Part shown: piece after piece, positions 6,944 through 13,749 of the stretch
How the letters are laid out: each line of letters opens with the position of its first letter
How positions within the stretch are numbered: position 1 is the first letter of the stretch
Assembly (NCBI RefSeq): GCF_014192055.1
Contig: NZ_JACHXM010000027.1
Coordinates: 1 to 49,479 of the forward strand
Source: Halomonas organivorans
GTDB taxonomy: Bacteria; Pseudomonadota; Gammaproteobacteria; Pseudomonadales; Halomonadaceae
DNA length: 49,479 bases
Reading direction: 5' to 3'
Notes under the pieces: model-generated
Database searches by the model: none
What the model was told of the DNA's origin: nothing
The model's input: only the letters and a program-made list of their open reading frames with translations
Made by a program: the position numbers and the translations under genes

Positions 6944-7876
6944 TCAGGGTTTCGGCACGGCCCCACCGGCCTGAGCTTCGCCGCCGAGCCAGTCGAGGAT
7001 CCGCTCGATGGATTCGGCGAGTGCCTGGGCCATGAGCAGGAAGTCGGTTTCGAGGCGCACCACGGCGTCGTCGCCGTCGTCGGTCTGGCTGGCCTCGTCG
7101 ACCAGGGCGTCGTCGAAGCGGATCGACTTGAGGGCGAGGTCGTCGTGGAGCACGAACGAGAGGCGCCCCTCGATGCCGAGTGCCAACTTGCTTGCCTGAC
7201 GGCCGCAGACCAGGTGCTCGTGCATATCGCTGCTGTCGATGTCCACCTGGCGGGCGCGGATCACCCCGTCATCGCCCTTGGCCTTCAGCTCCACCTGGTC
7301 GCCCATTGCCAGATCGGCGGGGCGGCTGGCTGGGTCGCTGGCCCAAGTGGTCATGGCGCGCATCGGTAGGGTCTGGCTGGCCAGCGGCGTGACCTTGAGC
7401 GAGCCGAGGGTCTCGCGCAGCAGGTCGAGGACCTCCTCGGCGCGCTTGCGACTGCTGGTGTTGATGGCGATCAGCTGGCGCTGAGTGTCCCACCACAGGT
7501 CGATGCGCTGGCTGCGCACGAAGGCCCGGGGCAGCAGCTCCTCGTACACCTGTTCCTTGAGGGTCAGCTTTTCCTGCCGGCGCAGCTTGCGGCCCTCGGC
7601 AGTCTCGATCGCCTCGACGCGCTCGTCGACCTCCTCGCGGACCACGGAGGTGGGCAGGATGCGCTCCTGACGCTGGGCGGTGATCAGGCGGTGGCCTTGC
7701 AGCTCGTGGCAGAGCAGGGTGCTGGCGCGGCCAGCGGGGGCGGTCCAGCCCAGGCGGCGGGCCTCGCTGCCGCCGAGCGGGCGGTAGGCCTGATGGGAGA
7801 GGAAGAATTCAAGCACTACGGCGTCGGCGTCCGGTACGTCATGCAGGCGGTAGAGGTGGAGGTTGCGAAACCACAT
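6944..7876 (-). CDS. rdgC: Recombination-associated protein RdgC
   Basis: The 310-residue protein starts MWFRNLHLYRL, the hallmark of RdgC, and matches family length. RdgC forms a ring on duplex DNA and limits RecA-driven recombination. Family-like segments include LGWTAPAG (near 43-50), LLCHELQG and a long central helical region. In a leftward operon it occupies the place of recombination or host-takeover functions in lambdoid phages, and could counter RecA or SOS effects during replication. It lies 3 bp after the upstream gene. The assignment is secure; the phage role is inference. Confidence 0.93.
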   Translation of the reverse strand: MWFRNLHLYRLHDVPDADAVVLEFFLSHQAYRPLGGSEARRLGWTAPAGRASTLLCHELQGHRLITAQRQERILPTSVVREEVDERVEAIETAEGRKLRRQEKLTLKEQVYEELLPRAFVRSQRIDLWWDTQRQLIAINTSSRKRAEEVLDLLRETLGSLKVTPLASQTLPMRAMTTWASDPASRPADLAMGDQVELKAKGDDGVIRARQVDIDSSDMHEHLVCGRQASKLALGIEGRLSFVLHDDLALKSIRFDDALVDEASQTDDGDDAVVRLETDFLLMAQALAESIERILDWLGGEAQAGGAVPKP

Positions 7877-7879
7877 AGA

Positions 7880-8233
7880 TCAGGCCTCCTTGCGGGGTGT
7901 CAGGCGTTTGCCGTCGACGACCATGTCGCTGATGCCGATGGCGTTGATCTCGTCGTGGGTCAGGCTCTCGCCGACCCATCCGCCGCTGGCTGCTGGCTCG
8001 ACCACCAACTTGACGACCAGGCTGCCCGGGCGGCCGATCACGGCCTCACCTGCCTTGGGATACAGGCGTCCGTCATCGCCGTGGAGCTGGCCGGCAACCT
8101 CTTCGCCGTAGGCTTGGGCGGTGGCGGCTGCCTCGATGATCGGGGCGACCAGGGTGGTGAACGCCTGCTGGACGGCCGGCTTGTCGAGCCAGACCGAAAG
8201 CGATTCGATGTTCGGTTTCGGGGGTAGGGGCAT
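7880..8233 (-). CDS. Hypothetical protein upstream of rdgC
   Basis: This 117-residue protein (MPLPPKPNIESLSVWLDKPA) has an N-terminal helical part (AFTTLVAPIIEAAATAQAYG) and a mixed C-terminal part ending RLTPRKEA. It sits directly upstream of rdgC with a 3-bp gap, so the two are co-translated. No family recognised. Confidence 0.68.
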   Translation of the reverse strand: MPLPPKPNIESLSVWLDKPAVQQAFTTLVAPIIEAAATAQAYGEEVAGQLHGDDGRLYPKAGEAVIGRPGSLVVKLVVEPAASGGWVGESLTHDEINAIGISDMVVDGKRLTPRKEA

Positions 8234-8244
8234 GGCAGGGCTCC

Positions 8245-8571
8245 TCAGTGCAGGATTCGTTGGCGAATAGCGGGGTGATAGTCCAGTCGGCCGTGGCGCT
8301 TGATGAATGCGCCGACCTCATCGAGAAAGTCGTGGCGCGATGAGAAGGCGCACAAGCGCTGCAGGCTCTCGATGACGTCTTTGAAGTAGCGAACCTCGAC
8401 GTCTCGATCGGGGAGCGCCTGCATGCCAGCAGTGCCACTGCCGCCGCATGACAGGCATTCGCGGCCACAGCACTCGCACTCGCCTTTACCGGCGCATTCC
8501 TCGCACTCGGCTTCGACCTCCTCGAAGACCTGGCGCGCTTTCCACTCGTCCAGCGGCTCGATGGTGACCAT
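8245..8571 (-). CDS. Cys-rich DnaJ-type zinc-finger small protein
   Basis: This 108-residue protein holds a dense cysteine cluster (ECEECAGKGECECCGRECLS, then CGGSG) at about residues 20-47, similar to the DnaJ zinc-binding region. The rest is predicted helical (VRYFKDVIESLQRLCAF). ATG 8571 is chosen because GGAGGT lies six bases before it; an alternative TTG at 8577 would overlap the upstream stop. It is one of several Cys-rich proteins in this operon. Confidence 0.7.
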   Translation of the reverse strand: MVTIEPLDEWKARQVFEEVEAECEECAGKGECECCGRECLSCGGSGTAGMQALPDRDVEVRYFKDVIESLQRLCAFSSRHDFLDEVGAFIKRHGRLDYHPAIRQRILH

Positions 8572-8573
8572 GC

Positions 8574-8792
8574 TCAAACCTCCTCGGCAGTTGACGGGTG
8601 GCCCGCGCAGGATCCGTCGGGGTTGGTGTTGTCGCAGTCGCCCACGACCAGGTACTGCTGGCCCTTGTCCTGTAGCTCGCCGAGCTCGCGGCGGGCCTGC
8701 TGCATGTCGGTGGGCGAGGTGATGATCTCGGCCAGCTGGCAGTCGCTGCGTCCCAGCAGGTAGTCGATCTCGAAGTGCGGGTGCATCTTCAT
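8574..8792 (-). CDS. Hypothetical protein
   Basis: The 72-residue protein MKMHPHFEIDYLLGRSDCQL starts at 8792, overlapping the stop of the cupin-like gene (ATGA) with GGAG upstream. The C-terminal CDNTNPDGSCAGH could bind metal. Upstream extension of this frame to 9059 is a shadow of the cupin-like gene. No family recognised. Confidence 0.65.
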   Translation of the reverse strand: MKMHPHFEIDYLLGRSDCQLAEIITSPTDMQQARRELGELQDKGQQYLVVGDCDNTNPDGSCAGHPSTAEEV

Positions 8793-9316
8793 GACGTCAG
8801 CTCCGCGTGGCTGGTGGATTGGTGGGCGAGATACTCGGCCCGGGGCACGTGGCGGCCGTCGACCAGGTACCCCCAGCCGTCGCCGCGTTCGCGGCCGGTG
8901 AGGAACAGCGTCACCGCGCCGTCCTGGCAGACCTCGTTGATGCGGTGGTAGCGGCGGACGCCGATCTCGGCGGTGTCGCCGGGCTGGCGCGAGGCGAGGT
9001 GGTGGCCGTGGCGCTCCTCGAGGTACCAGCCGCGCAGGATGATGGTGCGGGCGTCCCACGGGTGGTCGTGCAGGTGCTGGTCCTCATCGGGCTGGCGGAT
9101 GACGTGGAGGCGAACCGACACCGGGCACCAGGGCCAGCGGGCCACGCGGGTCTCGTTGTCGTAGGGGTTGAACAGCCAGTAGCGCTCCATGTAGCACTCG
9201 CCGTTCTTGATGATGTGGCGGTACGGGGTGCGCATGGCCCGGCGGATCAGCCAGCGGGCGACCGCGGGTCGACTGGCGAAATGGGCGAGGGCGTTCCAGG
9301 CGAAGGAGGGGATCAT
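8789..9316 (-). CDS. Cupin-like phage protein
   Basis: This 175-residue protein has a HxHxxP metal-binding motif typical of cupins (QHLHDHPWDARTIILRGWY) near residues 87-105, then a second segment with RYHRIN that may supply the third ligand. Such proteins appear in phage early regions without a defined role; a small-molecule oxygenase or isomerase is possible. ATG 9316 follows GGAGGT and overlaps the upstream stop (ATGA). Confidence 0.72.
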   Translation of the reverse strand: MIPSFAWNALAHFASRPAVARWLIRRAMRTPYRHIIKNGECYMERYWLFNPYDNETRVARWPWCPVSVRLHVIRQPDEDQHLHDHPWDARTIILRGWYLEERHGHHLASRQPGDTAEIGVRRYHRINEVCQDGAVTLFLTGRERGDGWGYLVDGRHVPRAEYLAHQSTSHAELTS

Positions 9317-10032
9317 GCGGCCACCTCCTGCGCCTCGATCCGGCGGAACTCGACGACCCAGACCCAGGGGTTGGCTGCCCAACTGTCGGGGCCATTGATG
9401 GATGCCCACAGCTCTTCAAAGGCGTGTCGCGCACTCGAGTAGCGAACGCCTGCACTAGGCGATGACCGATAGGCCACGTTCGGCAGGTAGAACTCAGACT
9501 CTCGCCAGTCATGGTCCTCGGCGTAGATTCCCTCGCGGCATGCATCGAATCTGCTGATGTCCTGTAGCCGCTCGACGCGCACGGCGGTAACTTCGAGCAG
9601 CAGGCGGCAGGCCCAGCGGGGCATGTGGATGGAGGGGCGCCACTTCATCGGCTGCTCAACTCCGTTGCAGTCGTAGCAGCTCACTGCGTTGGGCTTGGAA
9701 GCGCGATAGGCGATCTGCTCGTGAGGCGTGCCGCCTACGGAACGGATCTCGTAGCCGTGAGCCTCCCGCACCCACAGCCGGTCGCCGGGCTGGCCAAAGG
9801 GGCAGACGGTCCCCGCGAACCCTTCCCAGCCACCTGCCTTGTTCTGAAGCTCGCGCTCTACGTGCACCATCGAATGGACGGCATTGCACGGCCACCAATG
9901 GCCGGGCGCGCCCGGGTAGTCGTCCGGAGTGGTTCCCGGTTGAGGCTTCAAGAGCCGCCGCGCCTGTGTCTTCCGGCCATCGAGCAGGGTGCGGACCATC
10001 TCGTCGTTGAACAGGATCGGACGTTCCTTCAT
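9313..10032 (-). CDS. ASCH-like phage protein
   Basis: This 239-residue protein begins MKERPILFNDEMVRTLLDGR and KTQARR, the characteristic opening of a common phage protein family related to ASCH domains (often labelled morphogenetic by analogy). Further family-like segments are GDRLWVREAHG and WRPSIHMPRWACR. ASCH folds bind RNA or modified nucleotides, so an RNA-related role is possible. It overlaps both neighbours by 4 bp. Confidence 0.78.
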   Translation of the reverse strand: MKERPILFNDEMVRTLLDGRKTQARRLLKPQPGTTPDDYPGAPGHWWPCNAVHSMVHVERELQNKAGGWEGFAGTVCPFGQPGDRLWVREAHGYEIRSVGGTPHEQIAYRASKPNAVSCYDCNGVEQPMKWRPSIHMPRWACRLLLEVTAVRVERLQDISRFDACREGIYAEDHDWRESEFYLPNVAYRSSPSAGVRYSSARHAFEELWASINGPDSWAANPWVWVVEFRRIEAQEVAA

Positions 10033-10352
10033 GCCGGCACCTCCGCCTCATCCACTGGAGCCATCAGAGCCAGGGCCACCGCCGTCACGGGCTTGACCGC
10101 CAGCATCACGATCTCGCAGTCCTCGGTGTCGAAGCGGGCCAACTCGGTGAACCCTTCCGGCACGCTGAACTCCATCCCCGCCATGAAAGCCTCGGGATCC
10201 GCTTCGAAGCGCTCGGCGTCTTCGCGCTCCTCGTCCTGGTCCGGCGTCTCCAACGTCTCGATATGGATGTCGAAGCCCAGCGGCTCGAGCACGTCCTTCA
10301 CGGGGCGTTCATCGAGCAGCGGGTGTGCGGTCACGTGGTCGATCAGTCGCAT
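10029..10352 (-). CDS. Hypothetical acidic protein
   Basis: This 107-residue, strongly acidic protein starts MRLIDHVTAHPLLDERPVKD at 10352 behind GGAGAG. It contains ETPDQDEEREDAERFEADPE and could mimic nucleic acid charge, as many small phage inhibitors do, but this is speculation. The longer open frame to 10523 is low-complexity and antisense-like. Confidence 0.65.
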   Translation of the reverse strand: MRLIDHVTAHPLLDERPVKDVLEPLGFDIHIETLETPDQDEEREDAERFEADPEAFMAGMEFSVPEGFTELARFDTEDCEIVMLAVKPVTAVALALMAPVDEAEVPA

Positions 10353-10363
10353 CTCGGCTCTCC

Positions 10364-10669
10364 TCAGAACTGCACCAGCTGGCGCTGGGCGGTGTGATCC
10401 ATGGGTTGCACGCGGGCGGGGCACTGCTCGGCGGCGATGCCCTTCCAGTCGGGCTGGCCGACTCGGCGGTTGAGCGGCACGCCTCGGGCGGCCTCGGCCT
10501 GCCAGAGGGCGACGTCCTGGCAATACTGGCGGTGCATCTCGCTGGCCACCTGGGTGTCCATCCGGGTGACGGCGGCCATGGCGAGCATGCCGGCGGCGGC
10601 CAGGACCAGGAGGGCGAGCCCACCGACGATGCCGCCGGTGTTGCGGTCGGCGCGGGAATAGCGATTCAT
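10364..10669 (-). CDS. Single-pass membrane protein with polar C-terminus
   Basis: The 101-residue protein MNRYSRADRNTGGIVGGLAL has one transmembrane helix (IVGGLALLVLAAAGMLAMAA) near residues 14-33. A polar 65-residue domain with two Cys (HRQYCQDVALW, EQCPARV) follows and could be periplasmic. It overlaps the upstream stop (ATGA). Function unknown. Confidence 0.7.
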   Translation of the reverse strand: MNRYSRADRNTGGIVGGLALLVLAAAGMLAMAAVTRMDTQVASEMHRQYCQDVALWQAEAARGVPLNRRVGQPDWKGIAAEQCPARVQPMDHTAQRQLVQF

Positions 10670-10983
10670 GCGGCGATCTCCGGTTGCAGGATGATGCTGC
10701 CCTCGGCGGCCATGGCCGTGAGCAGGTCTGCCAGGCACTGGCGTGCCTGCTCGGGCGAGGCGTGCGGGCTGGCGGTGTGGACGATCACCAGGGTGCTGGT
10801 GGCCGGCACGCGGAACGCTGGGCGCCAGCCCGGCTTGCGGCCGGGGCGGGTCACCGGCACGGCCAGCAGCTCGGTGGCGGGGTCCACCTGGCAGCGCTCG
10901 ACGGCGTGCTGGTTCCAGGCGGCGGCCAGGTCGTGGACCGGCGCGGCGATCATGTGCGCGGAGGCGGGGATGGCGTTGGTCAT
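10666..10983 (-). CDS. Hypothetical protein
   Basis: The 105-residue protein MTNAIPASAHMIAAPVHDLA is moderately hydrophobic with no clear membrane helix. The C-terminal half (SPEQARQCLADLLTAMAAEG) is helical. It overlaps both neighbours by 4 bp. No family recognised. Confidence 0.65.
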   Translation of the reverse strand: MTNAIPASAHMIAAPVHDLAAAWNQHAVERCQVDPATELLAVPVTRPGRKPGWRPAFRVPATSTLVIVHTASPHASPEQARQCLADLLTAMAAEGSIILQPEIAA

Positions 10984-11339
10984 GACGGCTGGCCCTCCAG
11001 TAGCAGGTCACTGAGGTGGTCGTTGATCCGCTCGAGTTCGTCGCGGATGCGGCGGCACTGCTGGGCGTCGGTGTCCCGCGTGGGCAGCGCCACTTCGAAT
11101 AACGCCGGCTGGGGTGCCAGACCGTCCGGGTTCTCGGCGCCCTCGGCCTCGGTGAGACGGACGGTGACGCGCAGCTTGTGGGCGTTGCCGTAGTAGTCGA
11201 AGCGCACGCGGTAGCGGCCTTGGAGGCTGACGGCGATGGCCAGGTCCATGCCCAGCGCCATCGGCTCGCGCGTATTGATGTCGCAGCCGTGGTCGAGAAG
11301 GGTGGCGGCCATGATCTGGCCGGTCAGGAAACGGTTCAT
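10980..11339 (-). CDS. Hypothetical protein
   Basis: The 119-residue protein MNRFLTGQIMAATLLDHGCD has a beta-rich middle (GRYRVRFDYYGNAHKLRVTV) and a helical acidic C-terminus (CRRIRDELERINDHLSDLLL). It overlaps both neighbours by 4 bp. No family recognised. Confidence 0.66.
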   Translation of the reverse strand: MNRFLTGQIMAATLLDHGCDINTREPMALGMDLAIAVSLQGRYRVRFDYYGNAHKLRVTVRLTEAEGAENPDGLAPQPALFEVALPTRDTDAQQCRRIRDELERINDHLSDLLLEGQPS

Positions 11340-11728
11340 GCGATCAGCACCCCCAGGTCAGGGCCACGGCCACCGGCGGCGGCGCGGGCGGTGACGGTGC
11401 TCTGCTGGCGCGTGCGAACCGGCATGCGAGCGCGGAGCGTCTGGCCGTGGAGGTCGGCCACCATCAGCAGGATGATGAGCGGAGCGATCCAGCCGCGGCG
11501 GATGGCCTCGGCGACGGCGGCGGTGCCACGGCGAACGCCGAGCCGGCCGTAGACCCGCATCAGCGAGTGCTTGACGGTGGCGGGCTGAATGCCGAATTCG
11601 CGGGCGATCTCCTTGGCGGAGAGGCCGCTGGCCAGCGCCATGAGGTGCTGAGCCTCGCGCGGTGCGAGTTCTCCCCGGGTGCGGTCGGTGTTGGCGGTGG
11701 CCCGCCAGGTGCCGAAGGTGAGTTGCAT
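11336..11728 (-). CDS. LuxR-type HTH regulator, first gene of leftward operon
   Basis: This 130-residue protein has a GerE/LuxR helix-turn-helix at about residues 20-75 (ELAPREAQHLMALASGLSAK, then EIAREFGIQPATVKHSLMRV). A hydrophobic segment follows (WIAPLIILLMVADL, about 80-93) that may insert in the membrane or pack in a dimer. There is no receiver or ligand domain. It is the first product of the leftward promoter, the place of N in lambda, so it is a good candidate for early gene control. Family is clear; regulatory target unknown. Confidence 0.8.
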   Translation of the reverse strand: MQLTFGTWRATANTDRTRGELAPREAQHLMALASGLSAKEIAREFGIQPATVKHSLMRVYGRLGVRRGTAAVAEAIRRGWIAPLIILLMVADLHGQTLRARMPVRTRQQSTVTARAAAGGRGPDLGVLIA

Positions 11729-11747
11729 GACTGTTCCCCTGTCTCTT

Positions 11748-11761
11748 GTAGGTCCGCTTAC
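11748..11761. promoter_or_regulatory. Repressor operator OL1
   Basis: GTAGGTCCGCTTAC matches the GTAAG-N4-CTTAC consensus at nine of ten defined positions. It lies downstream of the candidate leftward start point. Confidence 0.65.
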
Positions 11762-11774
11762 GCGTGACGATTAC

Positions 11775-11803
11775 AAGGTAAGCTAGCTTACGCAGATGCG
11801 CAA
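11775..11803 (-). promoter_or_regulatory. Candidate leftward early promoter (PL)
   Basis: Read leftward, TTGCGC (11803-11798) and TACCTT (11780-11775) are 17 bp apart and face the LuxR-like gene. The perfect operator at 11778-11791 sits in the spacer and the -10. TGTAAT just downstream is an alternative -10. Position is strongly supported by the operators; the exact elements are less sure. Confidence 0.45.
11778..11791. promoter_or_regulatory. Repressor operator OL2 (perfect palindrome)
   Basis: GTAAGCTAGCTTAC is a perfect 14-bp palindrome and the best instance of the phage operator. It overlaps the candidate PL core. Confidence 0.85.
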
Positions 11804-11811
11804 GGGAAAAT

Positions 11812-11825
11812 GTCAGTACGCTTAC
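11812..11825. promoter_or_regulatory. Repressor operator OL3
   Basis: GTCAGTACGCTTAC matches nine of ten defined operator positions. It lies upstream of the candidate -35 of PL, 34 bp centre to centre from OL2. Confidence 0.65.
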
Positions 11826-11837
11826 ATGTCGGGCGAG

Positions 11838-11863
11838 AAAAAGCCCGCCGGGATGGGCGGGCT
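11838..11863 (-). terminator. Terminator of cI
   Basis: Read leftward, AGCCCGCC (11863-11856), a short loop, GGCGGGCT (11849-11842) and then a T run form a classic intrinsic terminator. It isolates the cI transcript from the leftward operon that starts just beyond it. Confidence 0.88.
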
Positions 11864-11916
11864 AGGCGGGTGTTCTCGGAGTGCCGATAACGGTCAGCCG
11901 GAGAGCCAGGATGGTG

Positions 11917-12594
11917 TCAGCGGCGACGTAGATTCATATCAGCGATGACGGTGCCGATGATCTCGCAGTTGCCGTTGATCTCGATGAAGCGGTGGGGCCA
12001 GTTGGGGTTGATCGCCATCAGCGTCTTGGGCGCGCCGGGCTCTAGTATCAGGCGCTTGAACGTGGCTTCTTCGATGGAGCTGTCGGTGAGGCGGGCGACG
12101 ACATCGTCGCCATTCTCGGGCTGCACTTCGGGGTCTACGAAGATGAGCGTTCCGGGGTTGTAGCGGGGCACCATGCTGTCGCCGACCACCCTCAGGGCGA
12201 AACAATCCTCGCTGGCGCCGGGCGGGCGCGGGAGCCAGATGGTGTCCTCCGGATCCAGCTCAACGTGGCACACCTCAGTGAACGCGCCTGCCTGCACCCA
12301 ACTGATTACCGGTACCTGTCCGTGCATGGCCGGCGCTGCAGCCAGGTTGTTCTCCAGATGGTACTGACCGGACGGCTCCTCCATGCGGGATGGTCCGCCA
12401 TTGAGGATGTAGTTCGTGCTGACCTTCAGCACCTTGGCGAGCCGAGCGAGGTTCGCCCCCGAGATCCGCACCGATGGGTCATTTTCCCATTGCGTGATGG
12501 ACACGCGAGAAACCCCTACGGGATCAGCAACTTGTTGCTGCGTCAGCCCGAGTTCCTTGCGTCTTTCCTTGATGCGTTCTGATTGAGTGCTCAT
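11917..12594 (-). CDS. cI: CI-type repressor with S24 autoprotease domain
   Basis: This 225-residue lysogeny repressor has an N-terminal HTH_3 domain at about residues 5-62 (LTQQQVADPVGVSRVSITQW). A linker carries an Ala-Gly cleavage site at A102-G103 (WVQAGAF), and the S24 peptidase domain carries S140 (GDSMVPRY) and K180 (ATFKRL). RecA-stimulated self-cleavage at the Ala-Gly bond would induce the prophage after DNA damage. It probably binds GTAAG-N4-CTTAC sites at PL and PR. No SD precedes the ATG; an operator abuts it and TAAGAT lies seven bases upstream, so a leaderless mRNA is likely. A terminator follows the gene. Confidence 0.95.
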   Translation of the reverse strand: MSTQSERIKERRKELGLTQQQVADPVGVSRVSITQWENDPSVRISGANLARLAKVLKVSTNYILNGGPSRMEEPSGQYHLENNLAAAPAMHGQVPVISWVQAGAFTEVCHVELDPEDTIWLPRPPGASEDCFALRVVGDSMVPRYNPGTLIFVDPEVQPENGDDVVARLTDSSIEEATFKRLILEPGAPKTLMAINPNWPHRFIEINGNCEIIGTVIADMNLRRR

Positions 12595-12608
12595 GTAAGC
12601 AATCTTAC
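12595..12608. promoter_or_regulatory. Repressor operator OR3-like, abutting cI start
   Basis: GTAAGCAATCTTAC matches the operator consensus fully and touches the cI ATG. It overlaps a possible leftward -10 (TAAGAT, 12607-12602 read leftward), so binding here should control cI itself. Confidence 0.82.
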
Positions 12609-12611
12609 GGC

Positions 12612-12640
12612 TTGTGAGGTAGCTCGGCTTTGCCTACTAT
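12612..12640 (+). promoter_or_regulatory. Rightward early promoter (PR)
   Basis: TTGTGA (12612-12617) and TACTAT (12635-12640) are 17 bp apart and point at cro. A weak operator-like sequence, GTAGCTCGGCTTTG (12619-12632), sits in the spacer exactly midway between the two strong operators, giving a lambda-style three-site array. Confidence 0.7.
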
Positions 12641-12641
12641 G

Positions 12642-12655
12642 GTAAGCGCACTTAC
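12642..12655. promoter_or_regulatory. Repressor operator OR1-like
   Basis: GTAAGCGCACTTAC matches the consensus fully and covers the start point expected for PR. Confidence 0.82.
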
Positions 12656-12669
12656 ATAGAGAGGCGGCC

Positions 12670-12873
12670 ATGAAAAAGTCAGACGTCATTGCCCATTTCG
12701 GGTCTGTCAGCGCTACAGCGGAGGCACTGGGGATTACCACCCAGGCCGTCAGCTTGTGGGCTGACACGGTCCCCATGGGGCGTCAGTGGCAGATCGAGAA
12801 CATCACTGGCGGCGCTCTGCGAGCTGACACCTCCAAGGTTAAACCGCTGGTTGCTAATACTCAGCGCGTTTGA
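12670..12873 (+). CDS. cro: Cro-like repressor
   Basis: The 67-residue protein MKKSDVIAHFGSVSATAEAL has the short HTH fold of Cro proteins (GITTQAVSLWADTVPMGRQW). It is the first rightward gene, opposite cI, with GAGAGG before the ATG, and should block cI and early promoters in the lytic phase. It shares a pattern with the next gene (T-QAVS-W, then GALRA). Confidence 0.85.
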   Translation: MKKSDVIAHFGSVSATAEALGITTQAVSLWADTVPMGRQWQIENITGGALRADTSKVKPLVANTQRV

Positions 12874-12914
12874 AGGTGCTGTATGGCCGTCCAGGCATGA
12901 CAGGGGATGCAGTG

Positions 12915-13124
12915 ATGAAGACACACGACGCAATTCAACACTTCGGGAACCGGGGAAAGCTGGCTGCCGCGCTGAACATCACCAGCCAGGCCGTCAGCCA
13001 GTGGGGCGAGAACGTGCCGCCGCACCGCGCGCTGCAGCTGGAGAAGCTGACTCGTGGCGCCCTGCGCGCCGAGGGCGAGAGCCCAAAACGGCAGCCCGGC
13101 ATGCGAGCGACGACCGCCGCGTGA
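12915..13124 (+). CDS. Second Cro-like HTH protein
   Basis: The 69-residue protein MKTHDAIQHFGNRGKLAAAL is a paralogue of the upstream Cro. Both have an N-terminal helix, DxIxHFG, an HTH core (NITSQAVSQWGENVPPHRAL) and LTRGALRAE. Tandem Cro-like genes are unusual; this one may be a CII analogue in position, or a second repressor with changed specificity. The SD is AGGGG. An in-frame upstream extension to 12870 lacks support. Confidence 0.8.
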   Translation: MKTHDAIQHFGNRGKLAAALNITSQAVSQWGENVPPHRALQLEKLTRGALRAEGESPKRQPGMRATTAA

Positions 13125-13450
13125 CCAGGGTGACGGTACCGCCCACTCACCAACCGGAGGACACCACCTCAGCGCCCCACACCACCGACGAGCCGCAGCG
13201 GGAGATTGCCCGCCTGTCGATTCTGGTGGCCCGGCTGGCGCTGTTGATCGAAGACACCCAGGGGCTCGGCAATGCCGCCGCCGAGTACAGCCTGCAGGTG
13301 CAGTACCACCAGGCCGCGGCCGAGCTACTGCGTTGCATCCAGGCCTGGGGGAACGGGGGCGACGAGGCATTGCGCCGTCGCCATCTGGAGCGGGCCGCCG
13401 AGTTCCAGGCGCGGCTCGACGAGAGCGACGGCGAGACGAACAGGGACTGA
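13121..13450 (+). CDS. Hypothetical helical protein, paralogue A
   Basis: This 109-residue protein starts at GTG 13121, overlapping the previous stop (GTGA). After a polar N-terminus it is helical (EIARLSILVARLALLIEDTQ, then SLQVQYHQAAAELLRCIQAW). It is clearly related to the following gene (LRVRYHTEMAELMRLTPAW), so the pair is a tandem duplication. No family recognised; the position just before the replication genes suggests an accessory replication or regulatory role. Confidence 0.68.
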   Translation: MTRVTVPPTHQPEDTTSAPHTTDEPQREIARLSILVARLALLIEDTQGLGNAAAEYSLQVQYHQAAAELLRCIQAWGNGGDEALRRRHLERAAEFQARLDESDGETNRD

Positions 13451-13749
13451 TGATGAACGATCCACACACGCCGCCAGGCAGCCAGACCGGCCAGGCCTCC
13501 CGGGCCCGGGCCGACCTGATCACCTCGACCAGCCGCTTGGCGTTCGAGATCGAGGCCGCGGAGCGCGACGACGATCGCCTGACCGAGCTGCGCCTGCGGG
13601 TGCGCTACCACACCGAGATGGCCGAGCTGATGCGGCTGACGCCGGCCTGGGCCGCGCCGGTGGCCAGGGTGCGCGACAACCGCTGTGGGCACCTGGAGCT
13701 GCTGTCGACCTATGCGCTCGAGCTGGCGCAGTTGGAGGGGCAGGGATGA
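13450..13749 (+). CDS. Hypothetical helical protein, paralogue B
   Basis: This 99-residue protein (MMNDPHTPPGSQTGQASRAR) is a paralogue of its upstream neighbour. It begins with a double ATG in a TGATG overlap behind AGGGA, and its stop overlaps the next start (ATGA). Helical core: ADLITSTSRLAFEIEAAERD, then LRVRYHTEMAEL. Function unknown. Confidence 0.7.
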   Translation: MMNDPHTPPGSQTGQASRARADLITSTSRLAFEIEAAERDDDRLTELRLRVRYHTEMAELMRLTPAWAAPVARVRDNRCGHLELLSTYALELAQLEGQG

